From: Polyangiaceae bacterium
Lineage (GTDB): Bacteria > Myxococcota_A > Polyangia > Polyangiales > Polyangiaceae
NCBI GenBank assembly: GCA_025937895.1
Contig: JAICQL010000011.1
Location: 1 to 64,000, forward strand
Direction of reading: 5' to 3'
Length of the DNA stretch: 64,000 nucleotides
Position 1 is the first letter of the stretch; each line of letters starts with the position of its first letter. The translations under genes were made by a program, and so were the position numbers. This document shows, piece after piece, positions 44,441 to 54,453 of the stretch. The notes beneath the pieces are model-generated. The model did no database searches. It saw nothing but the letters and a program-made list of their open reading frames with translations, and was not told the origin of the DNA.

Positions 44441-45798
44441 TTTTCCCACATCTCGGGATCGACCAGCAGCGGCGCGGTGAGCTCCGGGCAATCCACCTCC
44501 AGCCGCAGCCCGGCGTGCTCGATCATCGAGCGGAAGGCGCTGGCCAGATCCACGGTCAGCGCGGCCAGATCGGTGGCTTGCCAGCGCACCTCGGAGCGCT
44601 TGGCCTCGATGCGGGCGAAATCCAGCAGCTGATTGACCAGCTTGCGCAGGCGCTTGGCGTTGCGCAAGGCGGCCAGCAGGTCCTCGCCCTCCAGCACCGG
44701 CGCAGGCGACGTGGCCGCCGCCTCCAGCGGGCTCAGGATCAGCGCGAGCGGCGTGCGGAACTCGTGGCTGATGTTACTGAAGAAGAGCGTCTTGGCGCGA
44801 TCGAACTCGGCCAGCGCCTCCGCGCGCTTGCGCTCGCGCTCGAGCGCGCGGGCGTTGCGGATGGCGGTGACCACCTGACCCGCGGCCAGCTCGAAGAAGC
44901 CGCGATAGCCGGCGTCGAGCACGCGATGCGGGCTGATGCCGCACAGCAGCACGCCGTACGGCGTCGGCTCATCCGGTGAGGCCAGCGGCAGTACCACTGC
45001 CTCTCGCGGCGCATAGCCCCAGGGGCTCGCTGGCAGCCGCAGCCCGGGCTCGATGGGCATCACGCTCAGCTCGCGCACCTGAGTCACGCCGACGCGGGCC
45101 CAGCCCTCGCCGTCCCTCGCCGCCATGGTATGCGCCACCAACTGCAGGCCACCGCGGCCGTCCTGCAGGTAGAACAGGGCAAAGGGCACGTCCAGCGCGC
45201 TGCTCGCCAAAGTGAGCGCCGCGGCAGAGCACGCCTCCTGCGCCGAGCCAGCGGTGACGGCAGCGGCGCCCCGCACGGACAGCTCGCGCAAGCTGCGCAG
45301 CTGGCGATCGGCAAAGACCTGCTCGGTGGTCTCGGTCACGGTGGCGAGCACTCCACCGATGCCCGTGACCGGCACTGTTTCATCGGGTACGGGGCTATAC
45401 GCGATGCGGAAGTGCACCTCTTCCTGCGGTAGCTTGCGATCGATCAACAGCGATAGATCGTCGCTGACCGCTGCCGGGCCCCCGCGATACGGCACCTCCG
45501 CCATGGGCCCGAGGATGTGGAACACCTCCTTCCAGCACTGCCCGAAGGGCTGCCCCATGGCGCGCGGGTGCTTGGCGCCGAGCACGGGGCGATAGGCCTC
45601 GTTGTACAGCTGGACGAAGTCGGGGCCCCACCAGAGCAACATGCCGGACTCGTTGTGCAGCACCAGAGATGCCGCCGAGCGCAGTGCCTGCGACCAGCGC
45701 TCGACGGGTCCGAAACTGGTCTTGCCCCAGTCCGTGGCTCGCGCCAGCTCACCGCATTGCCCACCCCCCGAAAGAACTCTCTCCACTTCCGAAGGCAC
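44329..45798 (-). pseudogene. Upstream part of a broken double kinase: PAS-GAF-HisKA-truncated HATPase
   Basis: The protein starts as PAS-type sensor kinases do (ARATDWGKTSFGPVERWSQALR), followed by the PAS core, a GAF-like domain (about 150-330) and HisKA with NISHEFRTPLALIL. The HATPase begins (LLVDPEMWEKI) but its N box and glycine boxes are missing. After that residue the frame runs on in an unrelated reading of the next kinase and stops at 44329. Without ATP-binding boxes this half cannot be a working kinase. Starts at GTG 45798 or 45786 are possible; neither has a good ribosome site. It lies 103 bp after the GAF kinase gene on the same strand. Confidence 0.72.
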
Positions 45799-45901
45799 GC
45801 GCAGCCGACTCCAGCACACTCGAGGTCGAGGAACAAGACGGGCAGCCGTGCCCGCTGCAGCCCTGCTCGTGAGGCAGTCAGCCCCACCTGTTGCACCGTG
45901 G

Positions 45902-47176
45902 TCAGCCTGGCTCGGGCCCGGGCACCGGCAAGCTGACCACGAACGTGCAGCCATCGCCCGGCCTGCTCTCGAAGCGAATCGTGCCGCCGTGCGCTTCGAC
46001 AGCATCCCGCGAGAGATACAGGCCGAGCCCGAGCCCGCCTTGATGCCAGATCGAGCCACCGCGCCCGAAGCGCTGGAAGATCTTGCCTGCTACCTCCGGC
46101 GCCATGCCCAGCCCGTAATCACGCACGACGACGCGCACGTCGCGACCCCAGCGGCTCACCGTCACGTCGATGGGCTTGCCGGCGCCATACTTCAGCGCGT
46201 TGGACAGCAGGTTGGTGAGCACCTGCTCGATGCGCCGCCGATCCCAGCGGCCGTGGACCGGCTCGGGCGCGGTGAACCGCAGCTCACAGCCGGCGTGCCG
46301 GGCGGTGGTGGCAAACTGATCCAGCACCTCGCGCGTGGCCTGCACCAGGTCGAAGTCCTCCACATCCAGCTGAATGGGGCCGTGCGGCAAGCGCGACGCG
46401 TCGAGCAGCCCATCCACCAGCGCGGCCATGCGCTTGCCCGTCACCGTCGAGCGCGCCACACAGCTCGACAGCTTCGGGTACTTGTCCGCCAGCGCATCCA
46501 GCGCCAGCAACTGCTCCAGCCGCTGCAGCTGCAGCAGCAGCGCCGTCAGCGGGGTGCGCAGCTCGTGCGCGGCCACGGACAGGAAGTCATCGCGGGCTCG
46601 CACGGCGTTCTGCGCCTCGCGGATCTTCGCCTGCAGCTTGCCGTATAGCTGCACGTTCTCCATCGCCAGCGATGCCAGGTTGGCCAGGGCTGCCAGCGCC
46701 CGCATCTCACCGTCGCTGGCGACGTGGCGCGTGGCCCAGTACGTGCCGATGGCGCCCACGGGCTCGAGCGTGCGGATGGGCACCATCAACAGGCTGCGCA
46801 CGAAGGTGGGGCGGTACGCGGCGTGCGGGATGCGCTCGTCCGCGTACACGTCCTCAATCGCGACGGGCTGCCGCTGCAGCATTACCCAGCCGCTGATGCA
46901 GTCCGTCAGGGGGAAGCGGCGCCCCTGCCAGAGCGGCGAGATGGCGTCCTCGGCAGCATAGAAACAGTGCTCGCCCTCGCGCAGCACGAACGTTGAACCG
47001 TCGGCGCCCGTCAGCTCCCTGGCGGAGCGGCGCACGACATCCAGGATGGCCGACAGCTCACGAGCCATCGACAGCTCTTGAGCAACCTCGACCAGGCGCT
47101 CTGCCGCGAACAGCTGAGTGCGAACGCTCGTGCCTGACTCTCGGGCGTCTACACTGAGGGTGTCGTGCACGATCAC
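45902..47176 (-). CDS. GAF-domain sensor histidine kinase
   Basis: This is a 424-residue soluble kinase. A GAF domain (about 25-175) is followed by a short coiled coil, HisKA with His204 in SVAAHELRTPLTALL, and HATPase with NLLSNALKYG and GGLGLGLYLSR. No receiver is attached. It is divergent from a response-regulator gene at 47496 across 319 bp, which makes that regulator a plausible partner. The ATG opens MIVHDTLSVDARES. Confidence 0.9.
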   Translation of the reverse strand: MIVHDTLSVDARESGTSVRTQLFAAERLVEVAQELSMARELSAILDVVRRSARELTGADGSTFVLREGEHCFYAAEDAISPLWQGRRFPLTDCISGWVMLQRQPVAIEDVYADERIPHAAYRPTFVRSLLMVPIRTLEPVGAIGTYWATRHVASDGEMRALAALANLASLAMENVQLYGKLQAKIREAQNAVRARDDFLSVAAHELRTPLTALLLQLQRLEQLLALDALADKYPKLSSCVARSTVTGKRMAALVDGLLDASRLPHGPIQLDVEDFDLVQATREVLDQFATTARHAGCELRFTAPEPVHGRWDRRRIEQVLTNLLSNALKYGAGKPIDVTVSRWGRDVRVVVRDYGLGMAPEVAGKIFQRFGRGGSIWHQGGLGLGLYLSRDAVEAHGGTIRFESRPGDGCTFVVSLPVPGPEPG

Positions 47177-47495
47177 ATCCGTTTTACGTTACCGCAGCGA
47201 AGACTCTGTCAGAATGTAGCGATGTGCAACGGCACGCAGGCGTCTGTGCGCGAGAGACGGAGAATTGTCTGCCCGGGCTGCCGCCGCTCGGCGCCCTTGC
47301 TTCCCTCTTGCTTCCCTGGCCCTCTCGCTCGCCGCGCGCCAGCGCTTCTTCCCTGCCGCTGCTTCCTGCCGCCCCTGTCCCGCGCTGAGCGCTCCAGCCT
47401 GGAACGACGGCTCCAGGTCCTCGTTTGCGGACCGTTCAGCATAGATCAAGCCGAGCTCGGCTCACCACGCTGGCCCGTCTGGGGACACCAGGTTC
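47177..47495. other. Divergent intergenic region, 319 bp
   Basis: The region lies between the GAF kinase (minus) and the response regulator (plus). It should hold both promoters. I see no strong -35/-10 or sigma-54 pair and no RNA gene. Confidence 0.5.
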
Positions 47496-48113
47496 ATGCA
47501 AGCACTGGACGGAAGTCGTAACAACCGCATCCTCGTCGTCGACGACAATGACGCGATCCACGCGGATTTCGAGAAGATCCTGCGCGAGCGTCCGACCCGC
47601 ACGAGCCAGGTGGACGGCCTCGCGGCGTCGTTGTTCGGCGAGGTCCCCGGCGCGGGCCCGCGTGTGGAGTTTGCGCTGACCCACGCGCTCCAGGGCCAGG
47701 AGGCACTGGATCTCGTACTCAGGAGCCAGGAATCGTCCCTGCCCTACGCCATGGCCTTCGTGGACGTGCGCATGCCCCCGGGCTGGAACGGAGTGGAGAC
47801 GGTCGAGAAGCTCTGGCAGCACGACCGCGAGCTCGAGATCGTGCTCTGCACTGCCTACTCTGACTTCTCCTGGGAGGAGATCGCCACTCGCCTGGGCCAG
47901 CCCGATCGGCTGCTGATCCTGCGCAAGCCCTTCGACCCACTGGAGGTACGGCAGCTTGCCTACGGGCTCACTTGCAAATGGTTCCTGCGGCGTCAGGCGG
48001 CCTGCCGCATGCAGGATCTGGAGCTGATGGTGCAACAGCGAATCCGCGAGCTGGCGGCGCTGCGCGCCCGGTTGGCAGAGGTCAGCGCCCAGCAGCACGC
48101 GGTTGCCGGCTGA
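47496..48113 (+). CDS. Single-domain response regulator with C-terminal helix
   Basis: This is a 205-residue protein. The receiver has acidic pair ILVVDDND (12-19), phosphoacceptor Asp90 in AFVDVRMPPGWNGVE and the conserved Lys in ILRKPFDPLEV. About 30 residues more than usual sit between the first strand and the Asp, as in some receivers fused to or paired with large kinases. The C-terminal 35 residues form an amphipathic helix. There is no output domain. It starts divergently from the GAF kinase and is followed after 19 bp by a small gene. Confidence 0.85.
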   Translation: MQALDGSRNNRILVVDDNDAIHADFEKILRERPTRTSQVDGLAASLFGEVPGAGPRVEFALTHALQGQEALDLVLRSQESSLPYAMAFVDVRMPPGWNGVETVEKLWQHDRELEIVLCTAYSDFSWEEIATRLGQPDRLLILRKPFDPLEVRQLAYGLTCKWFLRRQAACRMQDLELMVQQRIRELAALRARLAEVSAQQHAVAG

Positions 48114-48132
48114 GCACGAGGGAAGGAGCAGG

Positions 48133-48402
48133 ATGGTGCCGCAGAGCTCAGAGGGGCTGGAAGAGCAGATTCTGGAGCTGTGCGGGCTCTCGAGCTTGCT
48201 GGCTCCAGGCCTGCTGCGGCGAGCACTGGCGGACGTGGGCGCGGCCACGCCGCCGAGCGCCGAAGATCTGCTGCGCGCCCTGCCGCAGCTCGAGTGCCGC
48301 ATGCGCGCCTATCTGCCTCCGCTCGAGGTTCGCCAGCGCAGCGCGCGCATGCGCGCCATCCTGAGCGGGCAGCGGCCCTCCACGCCCAGCTCCGCGCGCT
48401 GA
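48133..48402 (+). CDS. Small helical protein of unknown function
   Basis: This is an 89-residue protein rich in Leu, Ala and Arg, predicted mostly helical, without signal or membrane helix. AAGGAG lies just upstream of the ATG. It follows the response regulator after 19 bp in the same direction, so the two are likely co-expressed. I recognise no family. Confidence 0.55.
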   Translation: MVPQSSEGLEEQILELCGLSSLLAPGLLRRALADVGAATPPSAEDLLRALPQLECRMRAYLPPLEVRQRSARMRAILSGQRPSTPSSAR

Positions 48403-48414
48403 GCTCGCGGGCAT

Positions 48415-48449
48415 AAAAAAAGGCGCGCCCGCCGTGAAGCGGACGCGCC
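48415..48449 (-). terminator. Rho-independent terminator, minus strand
   Basis: An 11-bp stem with one G-T pair (ggcgcgcccgc with gcggacgcgcc), loop six bases, is flanked on the plus strand by seven As, so on the minus strand the stem is followed by TTTTTTT. The genes on both sides are on the plus strand, so it ends no annotated gene. Confidence 0.75.
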
Positions 48450-48673
48450 CGGGTGTACTGAGGATGGCGTACGGTAACTCCCGGGGCGGCCGAGGTCTGC
48501 AACAAAATCGCGGAACTCGCGCACACCGCCGGCAACGACTACCGTCTGCTCAGAGGCTTCCAGTCCTCCTGGCGCGCAGCTGGAGCGAGCGGCGGCGGGC
48601 TGATTGCTGCTGCAAAAGGAGATTTCTCGAGCACTGCAGCGCGTGATATCGAGCGCGCGAGGTTCGTCTGGAA

Positions 48674-49939
48674 ATGCGCATTTTTCTGCGAGGACGGGGC
48701 CGTGCGCTGGCCGCAGCGCTGGCGGGCGCGGCGCTGCTGCTGGCCTGCACTTCCGGGGAGCCAGCGCCGCCCGGTCGAGTCGCTCGGGCGAGCGCGGCGC
48801 TGACCCCGAAGAGCGCCGTGCACTGGGTGGGCGCCTGGTCCGCCGGGCCTCAGCTGACCGAGCCGCAGAACCTGCCGCCGGCTCCGGGCCTGAGCGGCAA
48901 CACGCTGCGGCAGCTCGTGTTCCCCACCCTGGCGGGCAGCCGTGTGCGCCTGCGTTTGTCGAACGAGTTCGGCGACGCTCCGCTCACGGTCCACGGCGCG
49001 CAGCTGGCGCTGCCGGCCGCGCAGGGCGCCATCGCCAGCGCGAGCGCTCGCGCCGTGCGCTTCGGCGGCAGCCCGAGCTTGACCCTCGCTGCAGGGCAAG
49101 CGGTGTTCTCCGATCCACTCGACTTCGAGCTGAAGGCGCTCGCGCCGCTGGCCATCACCCTGCATCTCGGCACCGTGCCCGGCAACGTCACCGGCCATCC
49201 CGGCTCGCGCACGACCTCGTACCTGGCGGCGGGCGGGCAGCTCGAGGCCGCCGCCCTGTCCGGCGCGGTCACCACCGATCACTGGTATTTCATCAGCGGG
49301 CTCGACGTGCAGGCGCCGGAGCGCAGCGCGGCCATCGTCACCCTGGGTGATTCGCTCACCGATGGGCGCGGCTCCACCGTCAACGGCAACAATCGCTGGC
49401 CTGACATGCTAGCTCGCCGCCTGCAGGCGCGGCCGGAGACGGCGCACCTGTCGGTGCTGAACCTGGGCATCGGTGGCAACGCGGTACTGAGAGGCGGCCT
49501 TGGCCCCACGGCGCAGCAGCGCTTCCAGCGTGACGTGCTGGAGCAGCGCGGGGTGCGCTACGTGATCGTGCTGGAGGGCGTGAACGATCTCGGGGGCAGC
49601 GACGACGCCAGCGTGGCCGAGCGCCTGATCCAGGCCTACGAAGGCTTCATCGAGCGCGCGCATGCGCAGGGATTGCTGGTGTACGGCATCCCCATCCTGC
49701 CCTTTGGCGGATCCATGTACGATAGCCCGGAGCGCCAGCGAGCACGACAGCTCGTCAACGACTGGATTCGCAGCAGCGGCCGCTTCGACGCGGTGATCGA
49801 TCTGGACGCGGCGCTGCGCGATCCGGCAAGCCCCGAGCGGCTGCAGGCCTCGTACGCCACCCAGGATCTCCTGCACCTGAGCCCGGCGGGCTACCAGGCC
49901 ATGGCAGACGCGATCGATCTGAGCCTGTTCGTACGCTAG
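48674..49939 (+). CDS. SGNH/GDSL hydrolase, predicted lipoprotein
   Basis: This is a 421-residue protein with a signal peptide and lipobox ALLLAC (Cys25). A beta-rich N-terminal region (about 45-210) precedes the SGNH domain: block I TLGDSLTDGRG, block II around NLGIGGNAVLRGG, block III VLEGVNDLGG, and block V DLLHLSPAGYQ. Serine, Asp and His of the catalytic site are present. It is probably an extracytoplasmic esterase; the substrate is unknown. It converges on the Ser/Thr kinase gene, whose corrected end is 7 bp away. Confidence 0.87.
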   Translation: MRIFLRGRGRALAAALAGAALLLACTSGEPAPPGRVARASAALTPKSAVHWVGAWSAGPQLTEPQNLPPAPGLSGNTLRQLVFPTLAGSRVRLRLSNEFGDAPLTVHGAQLALPAAQGAIASASARAVRFGGSPSLTLAAGQAVFSDPLDFELKALAPLAITLHLGTVPGNVTGHPGSRTTSYLAAGGQLEAAALSGAVTTDHWYFISGLDVQAPERSAAIVTLGDSLTDGRGSTVNGNNRWPDMLARRLQARPETAHLSVLNLGIGGNAVLRGGLGPTAQQRFQRDVLEQRGVRYVIVLEGVNDLGGSDDASVAERLIQAYEGFIERAHAQGLLVYGIPILPFGGSMYDSPERQRARQLVNDWIRSSGRFDAVIDLDAALRDPASPERLQASYATQDLLHLSPAGYQAMADAIDLSLFVR

Positions 49940-49946
49940 CCGCCGC

Positions 49947-51591
49947 TCAGCCGCGCGCCGGCTTCACCACCCGCACCGGCCGCGCCTCCTGTGAGAGCAC
50001 CACGTCCGCGAGCGGCCGCTGGCTGGTCTTGCCGGGCAGGTGCCGGCTCCACCAGTCTTCGGCTCGCTCCGGCGTCCACGGGTGCTGGAGTGGGATGGCC
50101 TGCAGCCTCGCCTGCAGCTCCCGCGCGCTGCCGGGGCGCTGCGCTGGAGCTTTCGCCAGGCACTCCAGGATCAAAGCGTCGAGCTCGGGCGGGATCGTGC
50201 CGCCCGCGCGCGACGAGGGCGCCGGGGGGCGCCGTGTGGATGTGATCGGACATCACCTTGATGGCGCCCGGGCCCTCGAAGACCAGCTTGCCAGTGAGCA
50301 GCCAGTAGGCGACGCAGCCGAGCGCGTACAGGTCCACGCGCTGATCCGTCTCTACCCCCAGCACCACCTCGGGCGCGATGAAGCCGGGGGTGCCGCTCAC
50401 GTGATTCTCCCCGCTCAGCTTCAGCTCGTCCGCCTGCGGCGTGTTGCCCAGCTTGACCAGCCCGAAGTCGAGCACCTTGACGAAATCCCACGCGGCGCCG
50501 ACCCGACTGACCACGATGTTGGCGGGCTTGATGTCACGGTGCACCAGCCCGTTCTGGTGCGCGTCCTGCAGCGACGCGCACACCTGCACCAGCAGGTGCA
50601 CGGCGCGCTCCGGCGGGACGGGGCCAAACTGCTCCACCAGGGTCTCCAGATCCATCCCATCCAGCAGCTCCATCACGTAGTAGAACGTGCCGTCGTCCGT
50701 GACGCCAAAATCATAGAGCTGCACGGTGTGCGGCGACTTCAGGCCGGCGGTGGCGCGCGCCTCGCGCTCGAAGCGGCGCAAGCGCAGCTCCGGATCGCGC
50801 CCGGCCAGCGACGCCAGCTCCTGGTTGCGGATGAGCTTCACCGCCGCGGGGCGGATGAGCAGGCGGTGGCGAGCGCGCCAGACCTCACCCATGCCGCCGC
50901 TGCCGATCTTCTCCTCCAAGGTGTACTGGCCGATCTGTGAGGCCTCTTTCACCTGCTGGCGCAAGCCATAGATGGTGCGCGAGGTGACCGTGGCCAGGGT
51001 GGTGGCGATGATCAGCCAGAGCAGCGCGTTCACCGTGACCAGCGCCTCGAGGAACCGCGGCGGAAAGCCGGGCAGCTGCAGCGGCTGGTGATACACCATC
51101 GACACGATCAGCAGCGGTGCCGCGGCGATCCACGACAGGCAGAACGTGCGCCCGGCGGTGGATGGGATCAGCACCGCGCGCGCCATCATCGTCACCGCCA
51201 GCGCGAACATGCCGCGCATCAGCTGCTCCGGAGCGGGCTGGGCGGCCATCGCCGCCAGCCCGACGCCCGCCAGCAGCAGGCTGCCGGCATCGAGCAGCCC
51301 CAGCGTGCGCAGTGACCAGGAGCCCAGCCTGGCGCACAGCCAGAGCGTGGCCATCACGCTGCACGCCAGCAGGTGGAACAGGTTGGTCTGGGTCAACAGC
51401 AGCGGCAGCGCCGCCCGCCCGCCGCCCACGAGCAGCAAGCCGTTCATCAGCGAGAAGAAGCCGAACGACAGCAGGAAGACGGTCTTGCCCAAGAGCGCCA
51501 GGCGCTCCTGCACGAAGGGAGACCCGCCCCAGGTATCGAATCCGGCGCCGATCAGCGGCAAGCCACGGGAAGAAGAGCCAGCTCGGGTCAC
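49947..51591 (-). CDS. Membrane Ser/Thr protein kinase with a frameshift near its 3' end
   Basis: The corrected product has about 547 residues. Six hydrophobic helices (about 37-205) lead into a Hanks-type kinase: glycine loop IGSGGMGEVW (229-238), Lys252 in AAVKLI, catalytic HRDIKPAN (351-358), DFG (375-377) and the APE-like FIAPEVVLG. The frame is intact to HIHTAPP, then shifts at a run of six Gs on the plus strand (50224-50229). Removing one base restores APSSRAGGTIPPELD and the rest of the C-lobe, ending at 49947. Without correction the ORF would run to 49936 with a meaningless tail and lose the last helix. Homopolymer sequencing error is the simplest explanation; phase variation is the other. 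It follows the AraC gene after 21 bp. Confidence 0.82.
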
Positions 51592-51612
51592 GGACCGAGC
51601 ATAGCAGAGGCC

Positions 51613-52653
51613 CTAGCTGCGCCCCAGCTCGGCCGGTGTCTTGCCGAACCAGCGGACGCACGCACGATGAAACGATGCGCGCTCGGCGTATCCGAGCAAC
51701 ACCGCCACCTCATCGATCGGGCGTCGCTCGCTGAGCCAGCGCTGCGCCAGCTCGCGCCGCACCTGCTCCAGCAGCTCGCGATAGTGCGTGCCCAGAGCGA
51801 GCAAGCGCCGCTCCAGGGTGCGCGGGCTCATGGCAAGCGCACGCGCGCTGTCCGCCAGCGCGAAGCAGCCGCGAGCGAGGCCCCGCTGGATCTCCGCGCG
51901 CACCCGCGCGGGCAGGTCATCGCGCGGCGGCAAGGCCTGCAGCTCGGCCTGTGCCTGGCGCTCGAAGAAGCTGCGAAACAGCGCGTGGGCGGTGGACAGC
52001 GGTGCCTCCATCAGCGCGCTGGGCCAGGCGCAGTAAGCGCGCTCCACGCCCAGGGTCGGAGCAACGCCGAAGTGCGCCGTCAGGAGCTCGAGATCGTCGC
52101 TGGTGCTGGGCAAGCCGATGGCCAGGGCCGGCTCGGCGGGGCGCCCGCTGAGGCCACGCACGGCCGCGGCGCACTCGGCCAGCGCACATACCTCGAGCAG
52201 CTCGTGAGCGGTGCGGCGCGGCCCCGGCGTCTGGAACGTCACCGCCAGCCCGCCCACGCTCAGCCCGAGCTCGCGCGCGTCCTGCAGCGCGAAGCGATCA
52301 CCGTCTCCCCACAGCCGCTGAAACTGAAACGCACGGCGCAGGCCGTCGCGCAGACAGTCGCTGGCCAGCAAGATCAGCGCGGGCGTGTGGTACGTGTCCG
52401 GGACGCTCCGTTGCTCGGCCAGGCGCAGGCCGAGCGCCGGATGGTGGGTGCGTTCGCGCAGCTCCTCCAGCCCCGCCAGCACGGGCTCGAGTGGCACGGT
52501 GGCATGGGGGTCCGCCAGCAGCGCCAGCGGGATGTCGTGGCGGCGGCACAGCGCGGCAGCGTCTTGCCCCAGCGCGGTAGCCAGCTCCGGCACGCGCCGG
52601 GCCATGCGCGCGGAGACATGCAGCGGGGGCTCTGCGGCGCTTCGGGCGGACAT
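51613..52653 (-). CDS. AraC-family regulator
   Basis: This is a protein of about 346 residues. The N-terminal 220 residues match the arabinose-binding-like domain of the OruR/AraC type (ALGQDAAALCRRHDIPLALL; HPALGLRLAEQ). The C-terminus has two helix-turn-helix motifs with MSPRTLERRLLALGTHYREL and VAVLLGYAERASFHRACVRW. It is likely a transcriptional regulator; the effector is unknown. I chose the ATG at 52653; the frame is open to 52701. It is divergent from the alpha/beta-hydrolase gene at 52765, a typical target arrangement (inference). Confidence 0.87.
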   Translation of the reverse strand: MSARSAAEPPLHVSARMARRVPELATALGQDAAALCRRHDIPLALLADPHATVPLEPVLAGLEELRERTHHPALGLRLAEQRSVPDTYHTPALILLASDCLRDGLRRAFQFQRLWGDGDRFALQDARELGLSVGGLAVTFQTPGPRRTAHELLEVCALAECAAAVRGLSGRPAEPALAIGLPSTSDDLELLTAHFGVAPTLGVERAYCAWPSALMEAPLSTAHALFRSFFERQAQAELQALPPRDDLPARVRAEIQRGLARGCFALADSARALAMSPRTLERRLLALGTHYRELLEQVRRELAQRWLSERRPIDEVAVLLGYAERASFHRACVRWFGKTPAELGRS

Positions 52654-52764
52654 GGCAGCTGCTGGCGTAGCCAAGCCCGCTGGCAGAGGCAATGGCAGCA
52701 AAGGTCAGCTGCCCTGGCGGGGGCGGTCAGAGTGCTCGCGCTCGCGGCGCACTAGCTTACCGCC

Positions 52765-53817
52765 ATGAGCTCGTTCTGGATGATGGTGTACCTGCTGCGC
52801 AGCGCGTGGCGGGTGAGCTGGCGCCGGCTGCGGCGCGGACCGCTGCGGCCCAGCTGGTCGTGGGCTTACGAGCTGATGGTGGCGGCGCAGAGGTCCTTCA
52901 ACGTTCACGCGGCGCGCCAGCCCGACCTCCTGGCAGAGCGCCGGCTGTGGGCAGGGCTGCGAGCCCGCGGCCCCGCGCTGGCAAAGGTCCAGCGCCGCTC
53001 GCTGCAGCTCGGCGGAGTCAACGTCACCTGGTATGAGCCGCGCGCCGGGGGTGGTCAGGCGGTGATCATGTACCTGCACGGCGGCGGCTTCATTTATGGC
53101 TCCGAGCGCTCGCACGGCGAGCTGTGCGCCAGCATTGCGCTGGCCAGCCAGGCTCGCTTGCTGTTCGTCGATTACCGGCTGGCCCCGGAGCATCCCTTTC
53201 CCGCCGCTCTCGACGACGCTCGCGCGGTGTACCTTGCCCTGCTGCAGAGCGGGGTGCCTGCCGCGCAGCTGGTGATCATGGGCGACTCCGCTGGCGGCAA
53301 CCTGACCCTCGCGCTGCTCGCGCAGCTCGGCGCTCAGCACCAGCCCCAACCCGCCGCCGCGGTCGCGCTCTGCCCCTGGGTCGACATGACGGCTCGCGGG
53401 GGCTCGCTGGAGCAGAACGCGCGCTTCGACTGGGCCGAGCCGTGGATGTTCGAGCGCTGGGCGGCGGCGTATCTGAACGGCGCCGATGCGCGCGATCCAC
53501 GCGCCTCGCCCGCGCACGCAGCGCTCGCTGGCTTGCCGCCGCTGTTCCTCGCCGTCGGCGGAGCGGAGATGCTGCACGATCAGGTGCTGGACTTTGCGGC
53601 GCGCGCAGCGCAGGCGGGCGTGCAGGTGACGCTCGACAGGGAGCCCGACGGCATCCATCTCTGGCACTCCCTGGCGCCGGTGTTTCCCCGCTTGCAGCCC
53701 GCCGTCGCGCGCATCGGCGAATTCGTCTGCGCCCATACCGGCGCCGCGAGCCCGGCGCCCGCCGCGAGCGCTACCGGGCCGCGCGGCGAGCCCGGGGTGC
53801 TCCGGCTATCGAGCTGA
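52765..53817 (+). CDS. Alpha/beta hydrolase of the hormone-sensitive lipase family
   Basis: This is a 350-residue protein with HGGGF (105-109) forming the oxyanion hole, nucleophile Ser175 in GDSAGG, the acid after AVGGAEMLHDQ, and His in DGIHLWHSL. The first 40 residues are basic and partly hydrophobic, perhaps a membrane association. It is divergent from the AraC regulator across 111 bp. It is likely a carboxylesterase for small esters. Confidence 0.87.
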   Translation: MSSFWMMVYLLRSAWRVSWRRLRRGPLRPSWSWAYELMVAAQRSFNVHAARQPDLLAERRLWAGLRARGPALAKVQRRSLQLGGVNVTWYEPRAGGGQAVIMYLHGGGFIYGSERSHGELCASIALASQARLLFVDYRLAPEHPFPAALDDARAVYLALLQSGVPAAQLVIMGDSAGGNLTLALLAQLGAQHQPQPAAAVALCPWVDMTARGGSLEQNARFDWAEPWMFERWAAAYLNGADARDPRASPAHAALAGLPPLFLAVGGAEMLHDQVLDFAARAAQAGVQVTLDREPDGIHLWHSLAPVFPRLQPAVARIGEFVCAHTGAASPAPAASATGPRGEPGVLRLSS

Positions 53818-53920
53818 GGCTGGCTCATTCTGGCGGGCCGCGGCGACGAACGGCTCCGAGCCCCCTCCCGCAGCCGGCGCCGGACTGAACCCCCGGGGCA
53901 CGCGCGCCGTCTAGTCCGGG

Positions 53921-54331
53921 ATGGCGGAGCGCTCGGAGTCGTTGCTCGACAACCGCTTCGTCAGCGTGCGCCGGACTCTCGGGCGCCCAGGCCTGGTGCG
54001 AGTGGTCCGCAGCGGCGCGGCCATCGAGACGCTGGAACAGGTGGACGAGGTCTGGGGCGCGGTGAGCCGCGCCATCGTCCCGCTCGATCGCTCGCGGCAC
54101 GTGCTGCTGCTGGACATGCGCGATGCGCCGGGCCGCAATGACGACGCGTTCGAGCGCCGCGTGGCGAAGTATCGGACCGCGACCGTGGCGGGCTTCGTGC
54201 GGGTTGCGGTGCTCGTCCGCAGCCTGCCGGGGCAGCTGCAGGTGCAGCGCCACGCGCGGGAGGATGGCCTGGGGATGGTGCACATCTTTGCAGCCGAGCA
54301 GGCCGCGCTCGACTGGCTGACGCACGGCTGA
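53921..54331 (+). CDS. Small protein, SpoIIAA/STAS-like (tentative)
   Basis: This is a 136-residue soluble protein. The alternating strand-helix pattern (VVRSGAAIETLEQV, HVLLLDMRDAPGRND, VRVAVLVRSL) recalls SpoIIAA-like or STAS folds found in myxobacteria, but I have no decisive motif. It follows the esterase gene after 103 bp on the same strand. Confidence 0.5.
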   Translation: MAERSESLLDNRFVSVRRTLGRPGLVRVVRSGAAIETLEQVDEVWGAVSRAIVPLDRSRHVLLLDMRDAPGRNDDAFERRVAKYRTATVAGFVRVAVLVRSLPGQLQVQRHAREDGLGMVHIFAAEQAALDWLTHG

Positions 54332-54453
54332 GCTCGAGTGTACCGGGCTGACCCTGGGAGCTTTTGTCGCAGGCAACGCCCGCAGCTGTCCCGTCAGTGA
54401 CCAGGAACGCGGCGCGCCGCACGCAAAATCGCCGGGAAAAGCCGGGCAAGCGC

